Source: Bacillota bacterium (GTDB lineage: Bacteria; Bacillota; Clostridia; Lachnospirales; Lachnospiraceae). Taken from it: 64,000 nucleotides of DNA. Under the pieces are notes generated by a model. That model was not told where the DNA came from. It saw only the letters and a list, made by a program, of their open reading frames with translations, and made no database searches. Made by a program: the position numbers and the translations under genes. Positions within the stretch are counted from its first letter, which is position 1, and every line of letters begins with the position of its first letter. Below, piece after piece: positions 7,656 through 15,806 of the stretch. Location: positions 62,001 through 126,000 of the forward strand of contig JAEWMB010000022.1 of the NCBI GenBank assembly GCA_023457255.1, given 5' to 3'.

Positions 7656-9707
7656 ATGAGGAAAGATTATCTGCCGATCAGCAGAGAAGACATGAATAAT
7701 AGAGACTGGGATCAATGCGATTTTGTTTATGTGATAGGAGATGCTTATGTAGATCACCCCTCCTTTGGTCCTGCAATCATCAGCCGAGTACTGGAAAGTA
7801 ACGGCTATAAGGTAGGTATCCTTGCACAACCGGATTGGAAGGATGAAAACAGCATACGGATATTAGGGACACCAAGGCTTGGGTTCTTAGTTTGCGGCGG
7901 AAATATGGATACGATGGTAAATCATTATTCGGTTGCAAAAAAACGCAGAGCAATGGATGCCTATTCTCCGGGCGGACAGATTGGACTTCGTCCTGACCGT
8001 GCTACGATAGTATACTGTAATTTAATTCGTAAAGTATATAAAGATGCTCCGATTATCATCGGAGGAATCGAAGCTTCTTTAAGGAGGCTTGCACATTACG
8101 ATTACTGGAGTGATAAGGTAAGACGGTCTATTTTACTGGATTCTCAGGCAGATATCCTTTCTTACGGGATGGGGGAACATTCTATTGTTGAAGTAGCAGA
8201 CGCTCTTAATAGCGGAATTTCTGTGAAAGACATAACCTTCATTGCCGGTACCGTTTATAAGACAAGAGACTTATCCTCTGTATATGAGCCGGTCCTGCTT
8301 CCATCTTACGAAGAGATTGTAAAGGATAAGGAAGTATTTGCACGCAGTTTTTATACTCAGTATATAAATACAGATCCTTTTACAGCAAAATGTCTTGTCG
8401 AAAGCTATGAATCGGGTGATTATGTAGTACAAAATGTTCCGGCAAAGCCACTTACACAGTCCGAGATGGACCGTGTGTATGCCCTTCCTTATATGCGTGA
8501 TTATCATCCTTGTTATAAGGAGGAGGGAGGAATTCCGGCGATAGAAGAACTTAAATTTAGCTTAACCAGCAACCGGGGCTGTTTCGGTGGCTGTAATTTC
8601 TGCGCCTTAACCTTTCATCAAGGAAGAATGGTACAAACCAGAAGCCATGAATCCATTGTATCCGAGGCAACACTTCTAACGTGGGAACCGGAGTTTAAGG
8701 GGTATATTAATGATGTTGGCGGACCTACTGCTAATTTTCGTCATACCTCTTGTGAGAAGCAGAATACAAAGGGAGTGTGCTTAAATAAACAGTGCCTTTT
8801 CCCGAAACCTTGTTCGAATTTAAAGGTAGACCATGCGGACTATCTGTCCCTGCTTAAGAAATTAAGAGAACTGCCAAAGGTAAAGAAAGTATTTATCCGC
8901 TCCGGTATCCGTTTTGATTACCTAATTGAGGACAAAGATGATACCTTTATGAAAGAGTTATGCGAGAATCATGTGAGTGGTCAGCTAAAAGTTGCGCCGG
9001 AGCATATTTCTGACGCTGTTTTATCTATGATGGGAAAGCCGGAAAACTCGGTCTATGAAAAATTTATAGCACGCTATAAGAAGACCAATGAAGTCTTAGG
9101 AAAGAAACAGTTTGTTGTTCCGTATCTGATGTCCTCACATCCTGGGTCTACTCTAAAGGAGGCGGTTGCTTTAGCTGAATATTTACGGGACATCGGATAT
9201 ATGCCGGAACAAGTGCAGGACTTTTATCCAACCCCATCTACCATTTCGACCTGCATGTATTATGCCGGAATAGATCCCCGTACGATGAAGCCGGTATATG
9301 TGCCAAAGTCACCGCATGAAAAGGCAATGCAGCGAGCTTTAATACAGTATCGTAATCCTAAGAACTATAAATTAGTAGTAGAAGCCTTAACATTAGCAAA
9401 CCGTACAGATTTAATCGGTTATGATAAAAAGTGTCTGATACGGCCAAATTATATGGATAAGGATAGGTTTGGAAGCAGGTCGGCAGAAGCAGGAAAGGCT
9501 TCTTTTAGAAAGGTTGGTACCAAAGGAACATCAGGTTTGGGAGATGGCAAATTCCAAAGCGGCAAGGAAAGTCGCAGTGCACGAGGCGGATTTGGAAGTA
9601 AATCCGGAAGAGATGTGCAAAAAAGTGAATCCAGCCGTTTGAGCGGCAGAAAACCTGAGAATAAGAAATCCGGTAAAACAATTCGTAATACGCATAAAAA
9701 GAAATAA
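7656..9707 (+). CDS. YgiQ family radical SAM protein
   Basis: A 683-residue member of the YgiQ (UPF0313) family. It has an N-terminal B12-binding-like region, a characteristic core (VCGGNMDTMVNHYS, GGIEASLRRLAHYDYW) and a radical SAM cluster motif CFGGCNFC near residue 311, then additional cysteine-rich stretches (CLNKQCLFPKPC near 372-384). The C-terminal ~80 residues are a basic, low-complexity Ser/Arg/Lys/Gly tail that may bind nucleic acid. The biochemical function of the family is not established. The start follows AGAAAAGAGG at normal spacing. It has its own promoter and stands alone between the acetyltransferase and a convergent oxidoreductase gene. Confidence 0.92.
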   Translation: MRKDYLPISREDMNNRDWDQCDFVYVIGDAYVDHPSFGPAIISRVLESNGYKVGILAQPDWKDENSIRILGTPRLGFLVCGGNMDTMVNHYSVAKKRRAMDAYSPGGQIGLRPDRATIVYCNLIRKVYKDAPIIIGGIEASLRRLAHYDYWSDKVRRSILLDSQADILSYGMGEHSIVEVADALNSGISVKDITFIAGTVYKTRDLSSVYEPVLLPSYEEIVKDKEVFARSFYTQYINTDPFTAKCLVESYESGDYVVQNVPAKPLTQSEMDRVYALPYMRDYHPCYKEEGGIPAIEELKFSLTSNRGCFGGCNFCALTFHQGRMVQTRSHESIVSEATLLTWEPEFKGYINDVGGPTANFRHTSCEKQNTKGVCLNKQCLFPKPCSNLKVDHADYLSLLKKLRELPKVKKVFIRSGIRFDYLIEDKDDTFMKELCENHVSGQLKVAPEHISDAVLSMMGKPENSVYEKFIARYKKTNEVLGKKQFVVPYLMSSHPGSTLKEAVALAEYLRDIGYMPEQVQDFYPTPSTISTCMYYAGIDPRTMKPVYVPKSPHEKAMQRALIQYRNPKNYKLVVEALTLANRTDLIGYDKKCLIRPNYMDKDRFGSRSAEAGKASFRKVGTKGTSGLGDGKFQSGKESRSARGGFGSKSGRDVQKSESSRLSGRKPENKKSGKTIRNTHKKK

Positions 9708-9728
9708 AGTTGAGTTTTCCTAAGAAGG

Positions 9729-9775
9729 GATACTTACGGTAAGGGGCTAAAACTCACTGTAAGTATCTCATTTGT
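9729..9775. terminator. possible bidirectional terminator between convergent genes
   Basis: GATACTTAC at 9729-9737 pairs with GTAAGTATC at 9759-9767, between the convergent ygiQ-like and SDR genes. T-runs on both sides are weak, so efficiency is uncertain. Confidence 0.45.
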
Positions 9776-9779
9776 GTGT

Positions 9780-10508
9780 CTATATCCATCCGCCATCAAA
9801 GCCAATGATTTGCCCGGTTAGATAGGAGCTTTCCTTACAAAGGCTATATACCGTATCAGCAACTTCCGCTGCAGCTGCCATACGCCCCATGGGAATCTCT
9901 TCACACAGTGCCTCACGCTCTTTGGCAGAAAAACATTGATTCATCTCAGTATCAATAACACCACAGGCAAGAGCATTAACCGGGATGTTACTAGGTGCAA
10001 GTTCTTTGGCGAGTGCTTTGGTAAATGAGTTTACAGCACCCTTGGTGGCAGAGTAAACGGCTTCGCAAGAAGCACCGCAGTTTCCCCATACGGAGGAGAT
10101 GTTTAATATTCGTCCGCTTTTCTTTGATACAAACATAGGTACCGCCAAATGGCAGGTATTAAGAATAGAAAAAAAATTCACTTCTATTAACCTTGTCCAC
10201 TCTTTTGGTGTCATATCTGTGAATAAACCTATATGGGAAACTCCTGCATTGTTGATAAGTACGTCAAGTTTGCCAAATTGTTGCTTAATTTCCTCAAATA
10301 ATGATTCTACCATAGGATATTCACTGATATCCCCAGCGAATTTAAGGCAGGGAACGGATAAAGACAGAATTTCCTCCTGCAAAGAATCCAGTTCTTTTGA
10401 TTCCTTTGAGCCATTTATAATAACGGCATAACCTTCTTTTGCAAATTTTAATGCGATAGCTCTTCCGATACCTCGGGAGGAGCCGGTAATAAGAGCAACT
10501 TTATTCAT
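9780..10508 (-). CDS. short-chain dehydrogenase/reductase (FabG-like)
   Basis: A 242-residue classical SDR of standard length. The Rossmann nucleotide loop is TGSSRGIGRA (residues 8-17), the NNAG motif is at NNAGVSHIG near residue 86, the catalytic Ser is in NISSVWG and the Tyr-Lys pair in YSATKGA near residue 151. It should reduce or oxidise a carbonyl/alcohol with NAD(P)H. Similar proteins are often annotated as 3-oxoacyl-ACP reductase, but here no fatty-acid genes are nearby, so the substrate is open. The gene reads toward the ygiQ-like gene and away from the next gene, with its own promoter region above 10508. Confidence 0.9.
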   Translation of the reverse strand: MNKVALITGSSRGIGRAIALKFAKEGYAVIINGSKESKELDSLQEEILSLSVPCLKFAGDISEYPMVESLFEEIKQQFGKLDVLINNAGVSHIGLFTDMTPKEWTRLIEVNFFSILNTCHLAVPMFVSKKSGRILNISSVWGNCGASCEAVYSATKGAVNSFTKALAKELAPSNIPVNALACGVIDTEMNQCFSAKEREALCEEIPMGRMAAAAEVADTVYSLCKESSYLTGQIIGFDGGWI

Positions 10509-10615
10509 TTACCACTCCGGTTCCTTTCTATGAATTATTTTTAGTATATCGGTAATTGCTATTTATTATAGCACAAATTTTATGAGAGATAAAAGAATTT
10601 CTATCCTGTGCCAGA

Positions 10616-10644
10616 TTGGAATTTGGGTCAAAGCATGGTATAAT
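10616..10644 (+). promoter_or_regulatory. sigma-A type promoter
   Basis: TTGGAA at 10616-10621, 17-base spacer, perfect TATAAT at 10639-10644, about 34 bases before the start of the small secreted protein gene. Strong candidate promoter for that gene and probably for the YitT gene after it. Confidence 0.7.
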
Positions 10645-10677
10645 GTCGGAGGTATAAAATGAGCGGAGGGAACATTC

Positions 10678-11109
10678 ATGAAAAAGAGAATTGTTGGAAT
10701 ACTAATCCTATTATTGGCCGGAACCGGAATCTTTCGTTTTGGTATGATTGCAGGCGCGGCATCACAGGAACCTGGTTCTGCCGGAGATCCGCTAATTACC
10801 CAAAGTTATCTGGAACAGAGATTACGGGAAGTATCCGGTGGTGATGCTTTACAGAGTGGATTTCAAAAAGTAAACATGGTAAAAGGGAAGAGTTTATACT
10901 TAAATGAAGGTGCAGAATGTATTGTCTACAGCGGCGAAACTGCCGTACTTGGAAGCAAAGGACTAATCAATACAACTTCGGGTGTATTGGCAAAGAAAAG
11001 CAGCACCGTAAAGTTGTATCATCAGTATGTGTCACCGTCAAGTGCCAGTGGGATAAAGGCGATGGCAAACAGCATAATTTATGTGAAAGGAAGTTATTCC
11101 ATAGATTAA
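10678..11109 (+). CDS. small secreted hypothetical protein
   Basis: A 143-residue protein that I do not recognise as a named family. Residues 1-28 are a signal peptide (basic start, hydrophobic core, then AGAASQ). After it come a GDPLITQSYLEQRL segment, a helical linker, and a small beta-rich domain with a KGKSLYLNEGAECIVYSG pattern and a mostly polar C-terminus. This type of protein, with the same Gly-Asp-Pro-(Leu/Val)-Thr/Ile start after the signal, occurs in several Firmicutes as a conserved protein of unknown role. The start has GGAGGG seven bases upstream. It is 36 bases before the yitT-like gene, so the two probably share the promoter at 10616-10644. Confidence 0.7.
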   Translation: MKKRIVGILILLLAGTGIFRFGMIAGAASQEPGSAGDPLITQSYLEQRLREVSGGDALQSGFQKVNMVKGKSLYLNEGAECIVYSGETAVLGSKGLINTTSGVLAKKSSTVKLYHQYVSPSSASGIKAMANSIIYVKGSYSID

Positions 11110-11145
11110 TAGATTAGATAGAAGCTATGGAGTTATGGTTTTTAT

Positions 11146-12018
11146 ATGGAGTGGTTGGGAAAGAGAACGAAAAAAAGAGATGTTTGCTTGCTGTTATTGG
11201 GAACCTTATTAATTGCAGTTTCTATCAACTGGGTATATGATCCGATGGGGATGGTAACCGGTGGTGTTACCGGACTTGCGATTGCAATTAAAGAATTGGC
11301 CCTTCGAGCGTTTGGCACAGGAATTCCGGTATGGTTGACTAACCTTATTATAAATGTACCGTTGTTTCTAGTGAGTTTTTTTGTTCTGGGTAAAAAGTTC
11401 ATTGGAAAAACGTTATTAGGAGCGGTGTCCCTGACTTTATTTATCTATCTGATTCCGTTACAAAACATGTTTGACGGTGATTTTTTACTGGCATCCGTAT
11501 TTGGCGGTGCAATCGGTGGGACAGGAATGGGCTTTGTCTTATCTACAATGACAACTACCGGCGGAACTGATCTTTTGGCAATGTTAATTCATGCCAAAAA
11601 GAAGCATGTATCGGTACCATCCTTACTTATGATAGTAGATGCTATAGTTGTTATATTTGGTATTTTAGTTTTTGATATTAATACTGCTCTTTATGCAATT
11701 ATTGCAATTTATATCTCTGCCAAGGTATCCGATGGAATCTTGGAGGGTCTGAAATTTGCAAAAATGGCATACATTATATCAGACAAGTATGAGGAGATAG
11801 CCCATGATATTTTACATGTACTAGACCGTGGTGTAACCGGACTTAGTGCTACCGGAATGTATTCGAATAAGGATAAAAAGATGCTGTTTTGTGTAGTTGC
11901 TAAGAAAGAAATAGTTGGTGTTCTTGATATTGTGAGCCAAAAAGACCCAAAAGCATTCGTAATTGTGAGTGATGTAAGAGAGGTGATGGGAGAGGGTTTT
12001 ATTGAATTTAAACAGTAA
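11146..12018 (+). CDS. YitT family membrane protein
   Basis: A 290-residue protein with five to six predicted membrane helices in residues 15-185 (DUF161/YitT membrane part, with the conserved GGVTGLAIAI and TTTGGTDLLAM glycine-rich segments) and a soluble C-terminal DUF2179 domain of about 80 residues (VLDRGVTGLSATGMYS onward). Members sit in the cytoplasmic membrane; the transport or other function is not established. The length and architecture are normal. The upstream small secreted protein gene ends 36 bases before the start. Confidence 0.9.
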   Translation: MEWLGKRTKKRDVCLLLLGTLLIAVSINWVYDPMGMVTGGVTGLAIAIKELALRAFGTGIPVWLTNLIINVPLFLVSFFVLGKKFIGKTLLGAVSLTLFIYLIPLQNMFDGDFLLASVFGGAIGGTGMGFVLSTMTTTGGTDLLAMLIHAKKKHVSVPSLLMIVDAIVVIFGILVFDINTALYAIIAIYISAKVSDGILEGLKFAKMAYIISDKYEEIAHDILHVLDRGVTGLSATGMYSNKDKKMLFCVVAKKEIVGVLDIVSQKDPKAFVIVSDVREVMGEGFIEFKQ

Positions 12019-12261
12019 AATAGCGGATTCCAAGATAATTTATGAGTAAAAATACTTATCCAAAAGGAGAATATACAAATTACACAAATCATCAAAAATT
12101 AATTTGTTAAAATGGGATATGGCTTTTGTAAGTGATATGTAGTATCATGTACCTATGTTAGTAATTGATTTTTCATGTCAAGCGGATATGCAGTTTACTT
12201 GGCTTACATGAATGTTAACGTGTCGAGTGCGCAAAAGAATCATAATTAGGAGGAACTAATA

Positions 12262-13374
12262 ATGGCAAGTTTATCATTAAAGAATATTAACAAAACTTAT
12301 CCAAATGGGTTCGTTGCAGTTAAAGAATTTAACTTAGAAGTAGAAGATAAAGAATTCATCATTTTCGTAGGTCCATCAGGATGTGGTAAGTCCACAACAC
12401 TACGTATGATTGCAGGGTTGGAAGAGATTACATCTGGTGAGTTATGGATTGGCGATAAGCTAATGAACGACGTAGAGCCTAAGGATAGAGATATTGCGAT
12501 GGTTTTCCAGAACTATGCGTTATATCCACATATGTCCGTATATGATAACATGGCATTTGGTCTTAAGTTAAGAAAGACTCCAAAGGATCAGATCGACAAG
12601 TTAGTACGTGAGGCAGCAAGAATTCTTGATATTGAGCATTTATTAGATCGTAAGCCGAAGGCTCTTTCCGGTGGTCAGAGACAGCGTGTTGCCATGGGTC
12701 GTGCGATTGTTCGTAATCCTAAGGTATTCCTTATGGATGAGCCTTTGTCAAACCTTGATGCTAAGTTACGTGTTCAGATGCGTATCGAGATCTCTAAGCT
12801 ACATCAGAGACTTGAAACAACTATTATCTATGTAACACATGACCAGACAGAGGCGATGACACTTGGTACAAGAATCGTTGTTATGAAAGATGGTGTTATT
12901 CAGCAGGTAGATACTCCTCAAAATCTTTATGATAAGCCAAACAATCTTTTCGTTGCCGGTTTCATGGGATCTCCGCAGATGAATCTTTTAGATGCTAAGG
13001 TTGTTAAGAGTGGCAATGATGTTAGATTAATGTTCGGTTCTCACTCTATCAAAGTTCCGGAAGCTAAGGCTAAGAAGCTTGTAGATGGTAACTATATTGA
13101 TAAAACTGTAGTTCTTGGTATTCGTCCGGAAGATGTTAAGGATGAAGAGATGTTTATCAGCCAGTCCCCGGACAGCACAATCGATGCTACTGTAAAAGTA
13201 TACGAATTATTAGGTGCAGAAGTATTCTTATACTTCACAATTGATCAATTCGATATTACAGCACGTGTTAACCCACGTACAAAGGCTAGACCTGGCGATA
13301 CAATTCAGATTGCTCTTGATTTAACTAAGATTCATATTTTTGATAAGGAAACAGAGCAGGTTATTACTCACTAA
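12262..13374 (+). CDS. msmK: carbohydrate ABC transporter ATPase (MsmK/UgpC type)
   Basis: A 370-residue ATPase of the MalK/MsmK/UgpC group that energises sugar importers. It has Walker A GPSGCGKST (residues 39-47), Q-loop VFQNYALYPHM, signature LSGGQRQRV, Walker B VFLMDEPLSNLD and H-loop THDQTEAM, followed by a regulatory OB/TOBE domain from about residue 235 (GIRPEDV). It is not next to permease genes: it is a one-gene unit closed by a strong terminator. In many Firmicutes one such ATPase serves several oligosaccharide importers, so it may drive both the solute-binding protein encoded at 14028 and the importer at 58317-61429. Ribosome binding site AGGAGG seven bases before the ATG. Confidence 0.92.
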   Translation: MASLSLKNINKTYPNGFVAVKEFNLEVEDKEFIIFVGPSGCGKSTTLRMIAGLEEITSGELWIGDKLMNDVEPKDRDIAMVFQNYALYPHMSVYDNMAFGLKLRKTPKDQIDKLVREAARILDIEHLLDRKPKALSGGQRQRVAMGRAIVRNPKVFLMDEPLSNLDAKLRVQMRIEISKLHQRLETTIIYVTHDQTEAMTLGTRIVVMKDGVIQQVDTPQNLYDKPNNLFVAGFMGSPQMNLLDAKVVKSGNDVRLMFGSHSIKVPEAKAKKLVDGNYIDKTVVLGIRPEDVKDEEMFISQSPDSTIDATVKVYELLGAEVFLYFTIDQFDITARVNPRTKARPGDTIQIALDLTKIHIFDKETEQVITH

Positions 13375-13387
13375 TTATGTACGATAT

Positions 13388-13415
13388 GAGCCGTCCGATA
13401 GGACGGCTCTTTTTT
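13388..13415 (+). terminator. Rho-independent terminator of msmK-like gene
   Basis: Perfect 9-bp stem GAGCCGTCC (13388-13396) and GGACGGCTC (13401-13409), tetraloop GATA, six Ts. A textbook terminator. Confidence 0.95.
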
Positions 13416-13613
13416 AAACAAAGAGGCAGCAGGAAGTTTAAAAGTTTTTTATGACAATGTTTCATAGACGAACTTTGTAATGCTGCTTAAATTCCAGGGC
13501 TCAAAGTATTTGATAACAGATTTTTGAGATTAAGGCTCAGTGAGGATAAGAAGGGGAGTACAGTAGGAAAAGTAATAATAAGAAGAATAAAAGTCGGCAG
13601 GTTGCAATTATAG

Positions 13614-13655
13614 AGCATACAAGTTTTGTATAATATAGGAAACTTGTATGCTTTT
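13614..13655 (+). terminator. terminator-like hairpin in ORF-free region
   Basis: GCATACAAGTTT (13615-13626) pairs perfectly with AAACTTGTATGC (13640-13651), 13-base loop, followed by TTTT. Good stem but short T-run. No gene precedes it except the already terminated msmK-like gene. Confidence 0.6.
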
Positions 13656-13700
13656 AAGCTTAAATAACTGGAAAAACTTATATATTATTTTGATTTTAGC

Positions 13701-13714
13701 TATCAAATTTGATA
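13701..13714. promoter_or_regulatory. 14-bp perfect palindrome, possible operator
   Basis: TATCAAATTTGATA is its own reverse complement. Further TGATA or TATCA pentamers follow at 13723, 13767, 13820 and 13830. In so AT-rich a region chance matches are possible; it might be a repressor binding site for the pectin genes. Confidence 0.3.
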
Positions 13715-13728
13715 CAAAAATTGATATG

Positions 13729-13767
13729 AGAGCATCATTCTAAGAAAAGGAATGATGTTCTTTTTTT
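13729..13767 (+). terminator. Rho-independent terminator with no upstream ORF
   Basis: AGAGCATCATTC (13729-13740) pairs with GAATGATGTTCT (13750-13761), 12 bp with one G-U pair, followed by seven Ts (13761-13767). The quality is as good as that of protein-gene terminators in this window, but no coding sequence lies in the 350 bases before it, which points to a small RNA or attenuator. Confidence 0.8.
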
Positions 13768-14027
13768 GATAAATTTTGTTAAACGCAATTAAAACCAAGG
13801 CTTTTTCGAGAATCAAAAATGATATGCTGTATCAAAAAATAAGATTTACGTTAGAACTAACTCAAGATATGATGTGAGCATGAATAAGGATAAAAGGCAC
13901 AAAATAGTAGAAAAAAAGTAATTAATTTGTTGAAAATTTACATAGAGTTGGTTGGTATAGGGGTAGTTATTCTGGTGAAATTGGCTAGATACTATAGAAA
14001 TGTATTGAAAAGGGAGGTACAAGCAAC

Positions 14028-15698
14028 ATGAAAAAATCAATGAAAAAAGCAGCAGCACTTGTCTTAACACTTGCTATGTCAACAGTGTTATTGGCAGGCT
14101 GCAAGGACAAAGGAAAAGAAGGGGAACCTAAGACTCCGACCGCGGCTCCGACCAAGGAAGCTGATAACAACCAAAATACCCCGGAATCAACCAAAGCACC
14201 AGAGAATACCTTTAAGGATTACTCAAAAGGCTTTGACAAGAGTGTAACCATTCAAGTCCCTGTTTATGACAGAGCCTTTGAGGGCTGGAATCCGACTAAT
14301 AACTATTATACTCAATGGGTACAAAAAGAATTTGGGGATAAGTACAATATTAAGGTAGAATTTGTTGCAATCGGCAGATCTACGGAGGTAACGGACTTTA
14401 CACAGATGTTAGCAGCCAAAACAGCACCAGATATCATATTCCATTATGATATGCCACAAGCAATAGCTTACTACGAGGAAGGAGCTATGCAGGAACTTAA
14501 TTATGATGAAATTGCCAACTATGCACCTACTTACTATAAGAATCTTGCTTCAACCATCGATTCTTACGGAACGATTAACGGGGAGAAGGTATTCTTCTTC
14601 GCATCAAGACCAACCGCTTATAACTGGGTTACCTTAATCAGACAAGACTGGATTGACAAGGTTGGCAAGACAATGCCGAAAAACCTGACGGAATTGAATG
14701 AATTATATGCTGCATGGAGGGATGCCGGTCTTGGAAATGGCGGAGGTACTTTAGTACAGAATAACTTTACTTATGACTATGGGTTCCGCTCCTGGCCAAT
14801 TGATACGGATGAGAGAGCGTTATACTCCGATCTTTCTGTCGCTGCATTTCCGTGGGAACCAACACACAAGTATTTAAAAAACTTAAACTATCAATATAAT
14901 AATGGCTTAATTGATAAGGAATTTTATTTGAATACAGACGATGCGTCAACAAAAGCGGACTTTGTATCTGGTAGCAGCGGTGTGTATAGTTTCTATATCT
15001 CAAGTTCCACGGATGTGTTATCGTCCTTGGTTGCAAATAATCCGGAGGCTAAGGTATCCTTGCTGCCTATGGCTGCAGGTATTCCGGAAGGCGGCGTTCC
15101 GCAGCAGCGCGGTTACTGGCCATTTGGTATGATTATGGGAATCAATTCTACAACTCCGGAAGAAGAGAGAATTGCTGTCTGGATGTATCTTGAATGGTTG
15201 AGCCAGCCAGAGAATTTATTTTTCTTCCAAAATGGTGCCGAGGGTCAGAACTATACGTTAAACACAGAAGGTTTGGCAGTTAAGAATGCAGATTTTACAG
15301 GGGAATCAAAACTTTCCAATAATAATAATAAAGATTACTGGTGCTTAGTAATAGAGAGTGCACAGTATGCGGACGAACAGTTAAATTACAAAGCAAATAT
15401 TGCAAACTGGGCACCGGCAGGATACGAGTACATAGTTGAAGATGCATATAAAGACTATATTACTAACTTAGAGTATATGACTCCAGACGCGATTTTCTTA
15501 GATACCATCCAATCGGTTGCAGACTATAAGTCCGATCTAAATGATCTTTGGAAAGAATTATACGTAAAATGTGCATTAGCGGCTGAAGCAGAATTTGAAT
15601 CAGTATATAAAGAAGCTTGTGAAGAATACTTGGCAGCCGGGTATCAAGCAATACTCGATGAGAAACAGGCAGCTATTTCGTCCGGCGGATATAATTAA
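14028..15698 (+). CDS. extracellular solute-binding lipoprotein of a carbohydrate ABC importer
   Basis: A 556-residue family 1 solute-binding protein of the long (LplA/YtcQ-like) type. Residues 1-24 are a lipoprotein signal with lipobox LLAGC, followed by a Thr/Pro-rich tether (residues 30-60), so the protein is anchored outside the membrane. The rest has the pattern of sugar-binding proteins (for example TAPDIIFHYDM, DWIDKVGKTMP, WMYLEWLSQPEN). No permease genes flank it: it is preceded by a separate ATPase gene and followed after 108 bases, without a terminator, by the giant rhamnogalacturonan lyase gene. It therefore probably captures oligosaccharides released by that enzyme, with membrane partners encoded elsewhere. 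Ribosome binding site GGGAGG upstream. Confidence 0.9.
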   Translation: MKKSMKKAAALVLTLAMSTVLLAGCKDKGKEGEPKTPTAAPTKEADNNQNTPESTKAPENTFKDYSKGFDKSVTIQVPVYDRAFEGWNPTNNYYTQWVQKEFGDKYNIKVEFVAIGRSTEVTDFTQMLAAKTAPDIIFHYDMPQAIAYYEEGAMQELNYDEIANYAPTYYKNLASTIDSYGTINGEKVFFFASRPTAYNWVTLIRQDWIDKVGKTMPKNLTELNELYAAWRDAGLGNGGGTLVQNNFTYDYGFRSWPIDTDERALYSDLSVAAFPWEPTHKYLKNLNYQYNNGLIDKEFYLNTDDASTKADFVSGSSGVYSFYISSSTDVLSSLVANNPEAKVSLLPMAAGIPEGGVPQQRGYWPFGMIMGINSTTPEEERIAVWMYLEWLSQPENLFFFQNGAEGQNYTLNTEGLAVKNADFTGESKLSNNNNKDYWCLVIESAQYADEQLNYKANIANWAPAGYEYIVEDAYKDYITNLEYMTPDAIFLDTIQSVADYKSDLNDLWKELYVKCALAAEAEFESVYKEACEEYLAAGYQAILDEKQAAISSGGYN

Positions 15699-15806
15699 AT
15701 AAAATATTTTCTTTTAACTTGATACGAGAAAATCAGTATATCAGAACTGTATAAGAAAAAGACGTAAAAAGCAGGTTATATTTGTCTATGAAAGGAGGAT
15801 ATCCAA

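Larger units (their letters stand above)
13375..14027. other. 653-base intergenic region with tandem hairpins
   Basis: Contains no credible ORF but three terminator-like hairpins (listed separately), a perfect 14-bp palindrome and a cluster of TGATA/TATCA half-sites between 13701 and 13834. The hairpins imply that RNA is made and ended here, either as small RNAs or as an attenuated leader of the downstream binding-protein gene. Confidence 0.5.

Noticed and set aside
10659..10844. Overlapping ORF in another frame of the small secreted protein gene
   Set aside because: Its composition is not protein-like; the frame starting at 10678 has a signal peptide and better binding-site spacing.
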